NCBI GenBank assembly: GCA_002407045.1
Contig: DHKB01000070.1
Location: 1 to 58,436, forward strand
DNA from: Candidatus Bruticola papionis
GTDB taxonomy: Bacteria > Vulcanimicrobiota > Xenobia > Xenobiales > Xenobiaceae
Direction of reading: 5' to 3'
DNA length: 58,436 bases
Each line of letters starts with the position of its first letter. The stretch's first letter is position 1. Positions 24,996-33,758 of this stretch are shown piece after piece. The notes below the pieces were generated by a model. It was not told where the DNA came from and made no database searches. It saw only the letters and a program-made list of their open reading frames with translations. The translations under genes and the position numbers were made by a program.

Positions 24996-27560
24996 CTACT
25001 TTTTGCGATAAGGTGTGTCTTCTAAAGGTAAGCTCTGGCGGAATTTGCCATCAAGACGATAATAAGCGTGGGCACAAGCCGGAGCTGTGGGAATCATACA
25101 TAATTCGCCGCAACCTTTAGCTCCCAGCGAATAGGGCAACTCGTCACCCTTGGCAGGACGGCAGAGAATTACTTCCAGTTCCGGAGCTTCTGTAGCTCTC
25201 ATAAAGCCTATGGTGCCAAATTTATTTTGAGGCCGACCATCAACACAAGTAAACTTTTCACTCACGCCATAACCTATGCCCATGAGCATACCGCCCTCGA
25301 TTTGGCCCTCTACCGATTGGATATTTACTGGCACCCCCACATCGAAGGCAGAGATGGCTTTTTCTATACGTCCCTGGTCGTTGAGAATAACTACTTGAGC
25401 TCCATAAGAATAGGAAACGTGACTTATGGGATTATCTTTAATAGCTCCCAGAGGATCGGTTTGTACAGAGTATTCTCCTAAAAATTCGCGTCCTTCCAAG
25501 TCTGAAAGAGTGTGGCCGTCGGCTAAAGCTTGCTTGAGCTTTTCACCTACACGGCGAGCTGCTTCTCCAGTAACTACCGTTTGGCGCGAGGCTGTTGAAG
25601 TTCCGGAATTTGGTGTACGCACAGTGTCAGCATTTTCAAAAACGAAGAGGGCTGGATCCAAATTTGAAACATGACAAATTTCAGTTAAGACCATCTGGCC
25701 GATGCCTTGTCCCATACAAGCAGCGGAAGTGCGAATATGAATTTTGCCTTTTTCCACAGATAAAAGTACGCGACCAATATCTTTTTTACCCATACCTGTA
25801 CCAGAATTTTTAAATCCACAAGCTAAGCCTGCGTAAGGATGGGCGTAATAAATATCTTTAATAGCGTCTAAACAAGCGGCCATATTGGTATTGGGATCGG
25901 CCTTTTGGCCATTAGGCAATCTATCACCAGGTTTAATAACATTGCGGCGGCGAAATTCCCAAGGATCAATACCCACTTTTTCAGCTAAAAGGTTGATATT
26001 CATTTCGGTGGCAAAGCAACTTTGAGCTACACCAAAACCTCGAAAAGCACCGGAAACAACGTTGTTTGTATAAACTGACATGCCCAAAATATCGATATTT
26101 TGATAATTGTAAGGGCCAGCTGCGTGGGTGCAAGCTCTGTGTAAGACAGGGCCCCCCAAGGAAGCGTAAGCGCCAGTATCGGCAATAATGAGCGCTTTCA
26201 TGGCGGTTAGGTAGCCATTCTCATCGCAAGCTGTTGTAAATTCCATCTCCATGGGATGGCGCTTGACGTGGTAGTTGAGTGATTCTTGGCGGGAATATTT
26301 TACTTTGACTGGCTTTTTTAAGATCCAGGCGGCCAATACTGCGTACTGTTGCACGGACATATCTTCTTTGCCTCCGAAGCCACCGCCCACTAAAGGAGCC
26401 CGGCAGTGTACTTTTTCCGCTGGCAGTTGCAACATTTGTGCACATTCGCGCTGTACGTCATAGACAGATTGACTGCTGGTGTAGACTAGTAAGCCGTCCT
26501 GGCCTTCAGGAAGAGCTACACAACACTCTGGCTCCATAAAGCCGTGTTCTTGCCAAGAAGTTTTGTATTTGCGAGTAACAACATATTTAGAATTTTTTAT
26601 GGCTGTTTCAGCGTCGCCGCGAACTAAGTTGGCACGGCTCATAATGTTGCCATCGGGATGTATTAAAGGAGCATCGCCGCGCAGAGCTTCGAAAGGACTA
26701 GTTATCGGAGGAAGCTCAGTATATTCTACTTCAACTAAAGAACATAGTTCATCAAGATATTCTTTTTTATCAGCAACTACAATGGCTAAGACATTACCTA
26801 CGTAACGGGTGGTATCGCCTTCACCCATAATTACGTCCCAATCTTGTTTAATGTGGCCGATCTTATTACAAGGAACATCGGCCTTTACTAATACGCGTAA
26901 ACAGTGGGGATGGGTTGTTGCTTTAAGTGCATCAATTTTATTGATGAGAGCTCGCGGATATTTCGAGTAGACCGGCTTAGCATAGACCATGCCTTCGAAA
27001 GTAAGATCGTCAGCAAAAAGTCCAGAACCATTTACTTTCTCGGCTGCGTCGAGACGTTTAGCATGTTCGTCCATATGCAAGCTGGTCGGAGCTGGGGGAA
27101 TCTCTTTGCGCTCACGGAAAAATTCGGCCGCTAAAAGTATAGCTTCTTCGATCTTTTTATAGCCGGTGCAACGACATAAATTGCCACGAATGGCTTGTTT
27201 TACTTCAGCTCGAGTCGGATTTAAATTGGTATCCAGTAAACTTTTGGCTGAGATTATAATGCCGGGAATACAAAAACCACACTGTACGGCACCGGCTTGC
27301 GCGAAACAATGCTCATAAATGCGCATCTCTTGTGGATCTATGCCTTCAACGGTGACAATTTTTTTGCCTTGTAAACGGCTTAGCGTCATTAGACATGCCT
27401 TAGTCTTTTTGCCGTCGACCAGTACTGTACATGTGCCACATACACCTTCGCTGCACCCATCTTTAGTTGCTGTTAGGTGGAGATCATCACGCAGAAAAGC
27501 AAGTAATTTTTTGTCTTGCTCTGAGGTGTACTCCTTGCCATTGATTAGCACTTTGAACAT
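24996..27560 (-). CDS. molybdenum hydroxylase, fused [2Fe-2S] and Mo-binding chain (xanthine dehydrogenase family)
   Basis: Hydroxylates an N-heterocycle or aldehyde at a molybdopterin site. The N-terminus carries two [2Fe-2S] clusters: Cys36, 41, 44 and 56 (plant-ferredoxin type), then Cys94, 97, 129 and 131 (CGFC...CRC). The Mo part follows from ~165 with GGGFGGKED, AFRGFGVAQ and the catalytic Glu819 in GAKGCGEL. At 854 residues it matches the fused Mo/Fe-S subunits often found with selenium-dependent hydroxylases. There is no in-frame TGA, so no selenocysteine. FAD would come from the neighbouring subunit. Substrate cannot be read from sequence; purines or nicotinate are candidates. AAGGAGA precedes the ATG. 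Confidence 0.88.
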   Translation of the reverse strand: MFKVLINGKEYTSEQDKKLLAFLRDDLHLTATKDGCSEGVCGTCTVLVDGKKTKACLMTLSRLQGKKIVTVEGIDPQEMRIYEHCFAQAGAVQCGFCIPGIIISAKSLLDTNLNPTRAEVKQAIRGNLCRCTGYKKIEEAILLAAEFFRERKEIPPAPTSLHMDEHAKRLDAAEKVNGSGLFADDLTFEGMVYAKPVYSKYPRALINKIDALKATTHPHCLRVLVKADVPCNKIGHIKQDWDVIMGEGDTTRYVGNVLAIVVADKKEYLDELCSLVEVEYTELPPITSPFEALRGDAPLIHPDGNIMSRANLVRGDAETAIKNSKYVVTRKYKTSWQEHGFMEPECCVALPEGQDGLLVYTSSQSVYDVQRECAQMLQLPAEKVHCRAPLVGGGFGGKEDMSVQQYAVLAAWILKKPVKVKYSRQESLNYHVKRHPMEMEFTTACDENGYLTAMKALIIADTGAYASLGGPVLHRACTHAAGPYNYQNIDILGMSVYTNNVVSGAFRGFGVAQSCFATEMNINLLAEKVGIDPWEFRRRNVIKPGDRLPNGQKADPNTNMAACLDAIKDIYYAHPYAGLACGFKNSGTGMGKKDIGRVLLSVEKGKIHIRTSAACMGQGIGQMVLTEICHVSNLDPALFVFENADTVRTPNSGTSTASRQTVVTGEAARRVGEKLKQALADGHTLSDLEGREFLGEYSVQTDPLGAIKDNPISHVSYSYGAQVVILNDQGRIEKAISAFDVGVPVNIQSVEGQIEGGMLMGIGYGVSEKFTCVDGRPQNKFGTIGFMRATEAPELEVILCRPAKGDELPYSLGAKGCGELCMIPTAPACAHAYYRLDGKFRQSLPLEDTPYRKK

Positions 27561-27598
27561 GAGCTGGTCTCCTTAACAAAAATAGTTTTAAAATTTCA

Positions 27599-27632
27599 AA
27601 AATAGAGCGCCCTTTGCAGAACGCTCTATTTT
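27599..27632 (-). terminator. intra-cluster terminator or attenuator
   Basis: The 11-base stem AAAATAGAGCG/CGCTCTATTTT (27599-27609, 27622-27632) is followed by TTGAAATTTT on the - strand. It lies in the 108-base gap between the FAD subunit gene and the fused hydroxylase gene, the only large gap after the mocA start. It could lower expression of the distal gene or end the first transcript. Confidence 0.75.
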
Positions 27633-27668
27633 CTATCTGTAGCTGAACTTTTTAGAACAGCTTACTAG

Positions 27669-28490
27669 TTAAATACCCTGGTTGCGTAAAAATTCACCCA
27701 GCAAGTTGAGGCATACAGTTTTACGATATTCGGCGCTGACGCGGCCGCGAGTTAAGACCAACTTCTCACTGTAAGCTTTGAGAAGTTCTTCTTTGTGCTC
27801 TTTAGCTTCAACCAAAGTCTTGCCAATCATGGTCGCTTCGAGTTCTTTGAAGCGTAACACGGTATCGGCAACAGCACCAAAAGCAGCACTAAAGCGGCAT
27901 ATCTTGCCCTCTGCGTCAAGGTTGAGCAAACCGGCAAAGGATACGCGAGAAATGGCCAAGGCGTTACGGCCGCCGACTTTCTCGTAATAGTAATTGTCAA
28001 GACCGGCTTTGGGAATTAAAACTTCGGCAATAAGTTCATCTTCAGCCAAATCGAGTTTTTTGCGTCCTAAGTAGAATTTGTCAATATCAACCAAGCGCTC
28101 GCCGCGCAAGCTAACTAAGCGCAATTTAGCGTCGGTAACAAACTCTATAAGTACGGAATCTGCTTTAGCTGAGCCATTGCCTATATTGCCACCAAAGGTG
28201 CCAGCGTTGCGAATAGCCGGAGCAGCAATACGAGAGACGGCCTCTTTCATAAGCTGAGGCACTAAATCGGAAGCCAGCGCCTCGGTGAAAGTTACAGCAG
28301 CACCGATACGGATGTAATTTTCATCTTCTTTAATTTGGCGCAACTCTTCAAGCTTGCCCAAGAAAAGATAGTTCACGCCTTTGCGATTTTCGACCATAAG
28401 GTCGGTGCCGCCCGCGTAAGGAACTACATCGTGCTTAGCTTTGATGTCTAAAGCTGCGTGTAAATCGACAGGAACGTATCCGTTTACCAT
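27669..28490 (-). CDS. molybdenum hydroxylase FAD-binding subunit
   Basis: Middle electron-transfer subunit of xanthine-dehydrogenase/CO-dehydrogenase-type enzymes. FAD contacts are visible: PYAGGTDLM and NAGTFGGNIGNGSAKAD; the C-terminal CODH-FAD domain follows. The 273 residues are normal. It lacks the Fe-S/Tyr insertion of 4-hydroxybenzoyl-CoA reductase as far as I can see. ATG overlaps the end of the [2Fe-2S] gene by seven bases, so the two are translationally coupled. It may serve the three-subunit enzyme, the downstream fused one, or both. Confidence 0.92.
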   Translation of the reverse strand: MVNGYVPVDLHAALDIKAKHDVVPYAGGTDLMVENRKGVNYLFLGKLEELRQIKEDENYIRIGAAVTFTEALASDLVPQLMKEAVSRIAAPAIRNAGTFGGNIGNGSAKADSVLIEFVTDAKLRLVSLRGERLVDIDKFYLGRKKLDLAEDELIAEVLIPKAGLDNYYYEKVGGRNALAISRVSFAGLLNLDAEGKICRFSAAFGAVADTVLRFKELEATMIGKTLVEAKEHKEELLKAYSEKLVLTRGRVSAEYRKTVCLNLLGEFLRNQGI

Positions 28491-28957
28491 AAGCCCTCTC
28501 CTTCTTCAGCGGCATTCTTCACAGCGTTAACTATGGCATTGTAGCCGGTGCAACGGCACAAATTGCCGGAAATGCCGACGCGAATTTCTTCTTCGCTGGG
28601 ATGCTGGTTGGCTGAAAGAATAGACTCGGCGGCTAAAACCATGCCTGGAGTGCAAAAACCGCACTGTACGGCGGAAACTTCGGCGAAAGCTTTATCTAGC
28701 ACTTTGAAGCGCTCGGTTTCGCGGTAGCCTTCCATGGTGACAACTGTGCTGCCGCTGATAGCGCCCATGGCTACACAGCATGAGTTGATAAGTTTGCCAT
28801 CTAAAATAACTGAACAAGCGCCACATTCTCCCTCTTTACATCCACATTTTACGGAAGTGCAGCGGTAGGTATCACGCAAGACGTCCAGCAATCTGTCGGT
28901 GGCTGAGCCGTTATAAACGACTTCTTTGCCATTCAGGACGAATCTTATATCGTTCAT
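28484..28957 (-). CDS. molybdenum hydroxylase [2Fe-2S] subunit
   Basis: A 157-residue small subunit with two [2Fe-2S] clusters. Cys40, 45, 48 and 60 form the ferredoxin-type site (CGCKEGECGACS...C) and Cys99, 102, 134 and 136 form the CXXC...CRC site that takes electrons from Mo. It starts four bases after the large-subunit stop and overlaps the FAD gene, giving the order Mo-FeS-FAD. Confidence 0.95.
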   Translation of the reverse strand: MNDIRFVLNGKEVVYNGSATDRLLDVLRDTYRCTSVKCGCKEGECGACSVILDGKLINSCCVAMGAISGSTVVTMEGYRETERFKVLDKAFAEVSAVQCGFCTPGMVLAAESILSANQHPSEEEIRVGISGNLCRCTGYNAIVNAVKNAAEEGEGLW

Positions 28958-28961
28958 AATA

Positions 28962-31085
28962 TTAGGCTTTCTCCTTTGTAAGCACCTTGATAGTGTCTTC
29001 AGCAGTGAAGGGGATGTGATTGAGAGTCACGCCACCCATAGCTTGTTCGAGGGCTTCCACATAAGCGCTGGGAATGCCGACCAAGGGAAGCTCACCGGCA
29101 CCTTTGGCACCGTAAGGGCCGTCAGGGTATTTGTCAACATGGAGTTGGCATTTGAGGACGGGTACGTCTACGCTGGTAGGGATAAGGTAGTCGGAGAAGG
29201 AGTTGTTGCGAATACGTCCTTTGTTGTCATAGTTCATAAACTCGGTAGAGGCGTATCCTATACCTTGCAACAAGCCGCCTTCCATCTGGCCCATAACGAT
29301 ATTGTAATCGATAGGGGTACCTACATCGAAGGAAGCGTAAGCACCTAAAACTTTGCTTAAGCCTGTGTAAGTATCTACTTCAACTTCGATAGCCTGAACG
29401 CCCCAAGCGTAAGTAGGATAAGCGTCGCCTTGGAACTTATCGATATAGAAAGGAATCATAAAGTCGGGCTCTACGAAACGCTCTTCGACCATTTGATCTT
29501 TACCGTCTTCCCACTGACTGCGCAACTTAATAGCCGCCTTGCGCAGCAATTCGCCTACTACCATGAGGGAGCGAGAAGCTACGGTGGGGCCGGAGTCGGG
29601 AACGCGTGAAGTGTCTGGGTGATCATAGAATACTTTGTTTAAAGGCAAATTGAGCTCGTGAGCCACGATCTTGGGGAAAGTCGTGCGTAAGCCTTGGCCG
29701 ATTTCGCCGTTGCAAGCCAAAATTTCGACGGTACCATCTTTGTACTTGCGCAAACGAACTACAGCTTTAATAAAGTCGCGCTCGCCAGAACCGGTAAAGC
29801 CGGCGCCGTGGAAGTGCATAGAAATGCCTATGCCTTTGCGATAACGTCCACTTTGAGGCTTAGAGTATTCCTCGTGTTTGCGGCGATAGTCGCAAGCTTT
29901 ATCCACTTCTTCGATCATTTCGGGAAGAGGAACGGGGAAGTGATACATACCGGAAGTAGAAGTCCGGTCGCCCTTTTTAACTAAATGGGCTTCTCTAAAC
30001 TTCAAATCGTCTATACCCAAATCGCGAGCGATATGGATCATGATCATTTCTACGGCAAAGAAAGTCTGAGGAGCTCCGAAGCCGCGATAAGCGCCGCTGG
30101 GAGTGGTGTTGGTTTTTAAAGCGCGTCCGCGTACATGCAAATTTTCAATGTTGTAAACGCCATCGGCGCAAATCAAGCCGCGTTGCAACACTACAGCTGA
30201 CAGCGTAGTGTAGGCACCGGCGTTGAATTTAACGTCGATATCCATAGCGGTCACTTTACCGTCTTTTACAGCTACTTTGTAGGTGCAAAGGGAAGGATGA
30301 CGCTTGGAGGTAAACTCTAAATCTTCGCGGCGGCCGAATACGCAACGCACAGGCTTACCAATGGCTTTGGCAGCGACAGCCACTTGGCAGCCCAAAATAG
30401 ACGGGAAGGCTTCTTTACCTCCGAAACCACCACCAGTTACGTCTTGATGGACATGAACATCGGCTGGGCCGCAACCTAAAGCGCGCATAATGGCACCGTG
30501 CACGTAGTAGGCACATTGCATAGAGCCGTGGACGTACATTCTGCCGCCCTCTTCCGGCTCGGCCATCATACCTTGGGTCTCGAGATAAGTTTGATCCTGG
30601 TAACCAGTCTCAAATTCTTCTTCGTAAACTTTATCGGCTTCTGCGAAGGCTTTTTCGACGTCGCCCTTGCCATACTCGTAATTAAAGAAAGCCTCGTCGG
30701 CTTTACGCAAATCGAGTACAGGCTCGAGCTCTTCGTATTCTACTTCGGTATTTTTAATAATGTCTTCGCAAACCGCTTCGTCAGGGCCGCAGACCATACC
30801 GATAGGCTCGCCGATATATTCCACCGTTTCGCGGGCATACACGGGAGTATCGTCACGTACGATATTTACGTTGTTGTCTCCGGGAACGTCATTACGATCT
30901 ACATAGTAGTAGCCGTCGGGAAGTTCCGGCAATTTTACGCCCAGCAATTTAGCTTTAGCATATTTGGAGCGAAGCATTTTGCCGCAAAGAATACCGTGTT
31001 TGTCAATATCTCCCACGAAGATGCTGCGTCCGGAAATTTTGGGCGCATGATCTTTCTTTACGACAGATTGAGAGATGGTTTCCAT
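28962..31085 (-). CDS. molybdenum hydroxylase Mo-binding large subunit
   Basis: A 707-residue molybdopterin subunit of the xanthine-dehydrogenase family. GGGFGGKEAF, AYRGFGAPQ, the GEIGQG segment and catalytic Glu665 in GAKGAGELP are present. Unlike the 854-residue protein of the same cluster it has no Fe-S part, and residues around the pocket differ (AYRGFGAPQ against AFRGFGVAQ), so a second substrate is plausible. Its ATG touches the mocA stop directly. No selenocysteine codon interrupts it. Electron partners are the two following subunits. Confidence 0.92.
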   Translation of the reverse strand: METISQSVVKKDHAPKISGRSIFVGDIDKHGILCGKMLRSKYAKAKLLGVKLPELPDGYYYVDRNDVPGDNNVNIVRDDTPVYARETVEYIGEPIGMVCGPDEAVCEDIIKNTEVEYEELEPVLDLRKADEAFFNYEYGKGDVEKAFAEADKVYEEEFETGYQDQTYLETQGMMAEPEEGGRMYVHGSMQCAYYVHGAIMRALGCGPADVHVHQDVTGGGFGGKEAFPSILGCQVAVAAKAIGKPVRCVFGRREDLEFTSKRHPSLCTYKVAVKDGKVTAMDIDVKFNAGAYTTLSAVVLQRGLICADGVYNIENLHVRGRALKTNTTPSGAYRGFGAPQTFFAVEMIMIHIARDLGIDDLKFREAHLVKKGDRTSTSGMYHFPVPLPEMIEEVDKACDYRRKHEEYSKPQSGRYRKGIGISMHFHGAGFTGSGERDFIKAVVRLRKYKDGTVEILACNGEIGQGLRTTFPKIVAHELNLPLNKVFYDHPDTSRVPDSGPTVASRSLMVVGELLRKAAIKLRSQWEDGKDQMVEERFVEPDFMIPFYIDKFQGDAYPTYAWGVQAIEVEVDTYTGLSKVLGAYASFDVGTPIDYNIVMGQMEGGLLQGIGYASTEFMNYDNKGRIRNNSFSDYLIPTSVDVPVLKCQLHVDKYPDGPYGAKGAGELPLVGIPSAYVEALEQAMGGVTLNHIPFTAEDTIKVLTKEKA

Positions 31086-31763
31086 TCAATCTCCTCCTTT
31101 GTCAGTCGCATTATTTTTGTTTAAAATTTTACGCAAACAATTCTGATATTGGTCGCGGGTATCTAAATCTGTCCAGCAGCCCACATCATCTACATTTACA
31201 GTGTGCACTGATTCTTCATGAAGTCGCCAAAACCCGCGCAATCCGTCGTCCCCGTCAAAATTAAGAATTTCTTTTATAAAAGAAGAGGCTATTAAAGGTG
31301 GATGCTTGCGATAGCCTTGCAAAAGAGGAAAAACAATAAAGTCGTCCTCCTGTGGCATAGCTCTAAAAATTGCCAAATAGGTCTCTTTATCGATCATAGG
31401 CATATCGCCAGGCAAAAGAAAAAAGGCCAGACACTCTGGCATAGACTTTAAGCCAATCTTTAAAGAGGTGAGCATGTCCGTTTCGGCATAGTGTTGGTTG
31501 TATGCTATAACGAAGCGATTGCCTACATAGCGTTTTCGCAAAAGGTCTTCTAACTCTCGCCCTCGGTAGCCCAACACTACGACAATTTTTTCCACTCCTG
31601 CTAATAGCATGGAATCGATAGTATTTTCAAGGACCGTCTTACCACGCAAAGGCATAAGCATCTTTAATTCACCCATGCGGCTGGATAAGCCAGCGGCTAA
31701 AATTAAACCATTGATATGAACAGGTTGCGGCGCAAGTTCAACGGCGGCTACTGGCTTAGACAA
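31086..31763 (-). CDS. mocA: MocA-like molybdenum cofactor cytidylyltransferase
   Basis: Adds CMP to molybdopterin to give the dinucleotide cofactor used by xanthine-dehydrogenase-family enzymes. The nucleotidyltransferase signature is intact: LILAAGLSSRMG, LPGDMPMID in the middle and HPPLIASSFI later. At 225 residues it is typical. The gene ends exactly where the Mo subunit begins, so cofactor maturation is expressed with the enzyme. It is preceded by the MobA-like/ModE fusion gene across 81 bases. Confidence 0.88.
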   Translation of the reverse strand: MSKPVAAVELAPQPVHINGLILAAGLSSRMGELKMLMPLRGKTVLENTIDSMLLAGVEKIVVVLGYRGRELEDLLRKRYVGNRFVIAYNQHYAETDMLTSLKIGLKSMPECLAFFLLPGDMPMIDKETYLAIFRAMPQEDDFIVFPLLQGYRKHPPLIASSFIKEILNFDGDDGLRGFWRLHEESVHTVNVDDVGCWTDLDTRDQYQNCLRKILNKNNATDKGGD

Positions 31764-31844
31764 AGACTATTCTATCCTTTCCAATTGGTTTTTTTCCGGA
31801 GTGTTTTATAATCGAGCCCATTTATCTAAAAAATGTGGCAATTT

Positions 31845-32774
31845 CTAGACTAAGGAAGTTCGGCGGAATAAAGTTTCGAAGCGAACTTGGGCTATATCAT
31901 TGAGCTCTTGTTCGTATACTTGGTAGGCACGCATCAATTGCTCGCCCTTTTCAGTGAGTTTGGTGTGGCCACCTTTGCTGCCCCCATGCTGGCGACTGAC
32001 AATAGAGTAGCCGACCTCTTTTTCTAAACAATTGATCATGTTCCAAGCTTTGGCATAGGATAAGCCCATATGTATACAAGCCTGGCGTACTGAATTCAAA
32101 TCAGCTATCAAAAATAAAAGCAACTTCAGGCGAGCATTAAAAATAATTTGTTCGCTTTCAATATTTACTTTGATAACTGGTGAGAGCAATGAATCATTGT
32201 GAGCTTTCAGGTGGCGCTCAAGTTGCTCTTCATTGTGTACATTTAGGAGCACGCCTTCATCTTCTACAGACACCCAATGGCGCCTGACGCCGTATGTGTC
32301 AATAGCTCCGCGTAAACCACCATTGCCGACATAGGCCAGAATACGATCCCATATATCATGGCGCAAAATGATGGGATGGCCTCCGCGACCGTGACAAGAA
32401 GGAGCCACTATAGGAGCATCACAGCTAAGTATGGCCTTGAGAGTGGAAGGGAAGAACATGGGGGTATTTACAGGAGTAAAAACTACCCGCTGACACTTAT
32501 TTTTTAAGTAAGCAAGTCCTTGTTTTAGAGAAGCTAACAGCTCAGGTTGTTCGCAATTGTCGGTATGCAAAAAAATAACGCCGCTACTAGCTATTTGATG
32601 AATAACTTCCGCTTCTCTAGTTCCGGTGACAATAACGATAGGAAAAACATTCGCTTGCTGTAAAGTAAGCACGATTCGCTTCACTACAGGTATAGAGCCT
32701 ACTATCTTCAGAGGCTCAGCACTTTTTTTGCTGGCGGCTGCTATGATGCCGCCTGTAGTTCCGAAGTATGTCAT
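31845..32774 (-). CDS. MobA-like domain fused to a ModE-type DNA-binding domain
   Basis: Residues 1-~185 resemble the MobA/MocA nucleotidyltransferase fold, but the nucleotide loop is altered (IIAAASKKSAEPLK in place of LAAGxSxRMGxxK), so catalysis is doubtful. The C-terminal ~110 residues are a winged helix like the N-terminus of ModE (DLNSVRQAC, MGLSYAKAWNMI, HGGSKGGHTKLTEKG). Such a fusion, sitting first in a molybdenum hydroxylase cluster, suggests a regulator sensing molybdate, a pterin or a nucleotide. I use ATG 32774; the open frame reaches 32900, but that N-terminal part looks non-coding. The ribosome site is weak. Confidence 0.75.
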   Translation of the reverse strand: MTYFGTTGGIIAAASKKSAEPLKIVGSIPVVKRIVLTLQQANVFPIVIVTGTREAEVIHQIASSGVIFLHTDNCEQPELLASLKQGLAYLKNKCQRVVFTPVNTPMFFPSTLKAILSCDAPIVAPSCHGRGGHPIILRHDIWDRILAYVGNGGLRGAIDTYGVRRHWVSVEDEGVLLNVHNEEQLERHLKAHNDSLLSPVIKVNIESEQIIFNARLKLLLFLIADLNSVRQACIHMGLSYAKAWNMINCLEKEVGYSIVSRQHGGSKGGHTKLTEKGEQLMRAYQVYEQELNDIAQVRFETLFRRTSLV

Positions 32775-33000
32775 ATTTTTTCTAAATCTCGCTATCTTCC
32801 GTATGATAGGCTGTAGAGTTTGTTCTTTGCAAGTTATTATAGATAATATATCGATTACAATATGGAGCAAGATATTTTTGTTGGGTAGATTTGCGGTCAA
32901 AACGTACTTTTATATGAAAATATGCATGTATTCAACGATTTATGCTAAAGTACACCCTGTGTTTTTGAAGTTCTGTTAATGAAACGGAAGGTTGCTTTTT

Positions 33001-33681
33001 ATGGGTGATATGCTTAATTTTTACGCCAACAAGAAAGTAGTACTTCTCTCTGAATTGCGTTTCGGCTTATTATTACGCAAAATTGTTCATTTGGATTTAG
33101 TAGAAATCGCCGAGTGGATGAAAGACAAAGAATTGGTTCGTTATGCGTTTGGTGCTAAAACTTTAAGCGATTATGATTACCATTTTGCTTCCAATAGTTA
33201 TATGCGCTTAGTTAGCAATCCCAACTCGCCTTGTTATTTCTTGGCTGTTTGTGATATCCACTCTAAAATTTTGGGTTTAGGAAAATACGATTTGCGCGAC
33301 ATGGAAGGAGTTGGCAAAGTGGCTTTGTCAGGCTTGATGATGGGGCGAGACAACCGTAGTCGCGGTATTGGCACTAAGGCTATGGCTCTAATGAATCGTT
33401 TCCTTTTTGAAAACGAAAAAGTCGATTTAATAGAAATAGAAACAGCTGATTACAATTTGAGAGCTCAGCATTGCTTCAAAAGATTAGGTATGGAAGAGTG
33501 TGAAAAATTGTACAGTTTGGAAGGAATAGTAGGTTATGGTCTGGGGGACAATGATGCTCCGAAAATTTTTATGCGTCTTCCTAAAGAAAAGTATTTTGCC
33601 GAATTGGCAGCTGTAAATGGTATTTTGCCTCAGGATCAGCTGCCTAAATTTAAAGAAGCTATAGATACAAAAGCTCCTTAA
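33001..33681 (+). CDS. GNAT-family N-acetyltransferase
   Basis: A 226-residue acetyltransferase of the GNAT fold. The acetyl-CoA loop is recognisable in RDNRSRGIGTKAM, preceded by the LSGLMMG strand and followed by IEIETADYNLRAQHCFKRLGM (beta5-alpha4 region) as in RimJ/SpeG-like enzymes. The N-terminal ADLVEIAEWM-like helix resembles the RimJ group as well. Substrate unknown. ATG 33001 lies nine bases after GGAAGG; a TTG three codons upstream is not favoured. It is divergent from the MobA-ModE gene and ends at a terminator. Confidence 0.82.
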   Translation: MGDMLNFYANKKVVLLSELRFGLLLRKIVHLDLVEIAEWMKDKELVRYAFGAKTLSDYDYHFASNSYMRLVSNPNSPCYFLAVCDIHSKILGLGKYDLRDMEGVGKVALSGLMMGRDNRSRGIGTKAMALMNRFLFENEKVDLIEIETADYNLRAQHCFKRLGMEECEKLYSLEGIVGYGLGDNDAPKIFMRLPKEKYFAELAAVNGILPQDQLPKFKEAIDTKAP

Positions 33682-33701
33682 GTTATAGATTCTCTATAAA
33701 G

Positions 33702-33739
33702 AAATTGGCCGGTTCTTATTAAAAAAAACCGGCCAATTT
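33702..33739. terminator. bidirectional terminator
   Basis: A perfect 13-base stem AAATTGGCCGGTT/AACCGGCCAATTT with T-run and A-run flanks lies between the convergent GNAT gene and the membrane-anchored orphan. Confidence 0.92.
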
Positions 33740-33758
33740 TTTGTTGTGCCAACAATAA

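Noticed and set aside
24996..31085. Selenocysteine in the molybdenum hydroxylases
   Set aside because: No in-frame TGA interrupts either Mo-binding chain; known Se-dependent members of this family carry a labile selenium rather than Sec.
30498..31124. 208-codon plus-strand frame opposite the Mo subunit gene
   Set aside because: Exactly antisense to strongly conserved coding sequence; its hydrophobic, Phe/Val-rich composition is typical of such shadows.
32775..32900. N-terminal extension of the MobA-ModE protein
   Set aside because: The extra 42 residues do not match the family and the stretch looks like promoter DNA.
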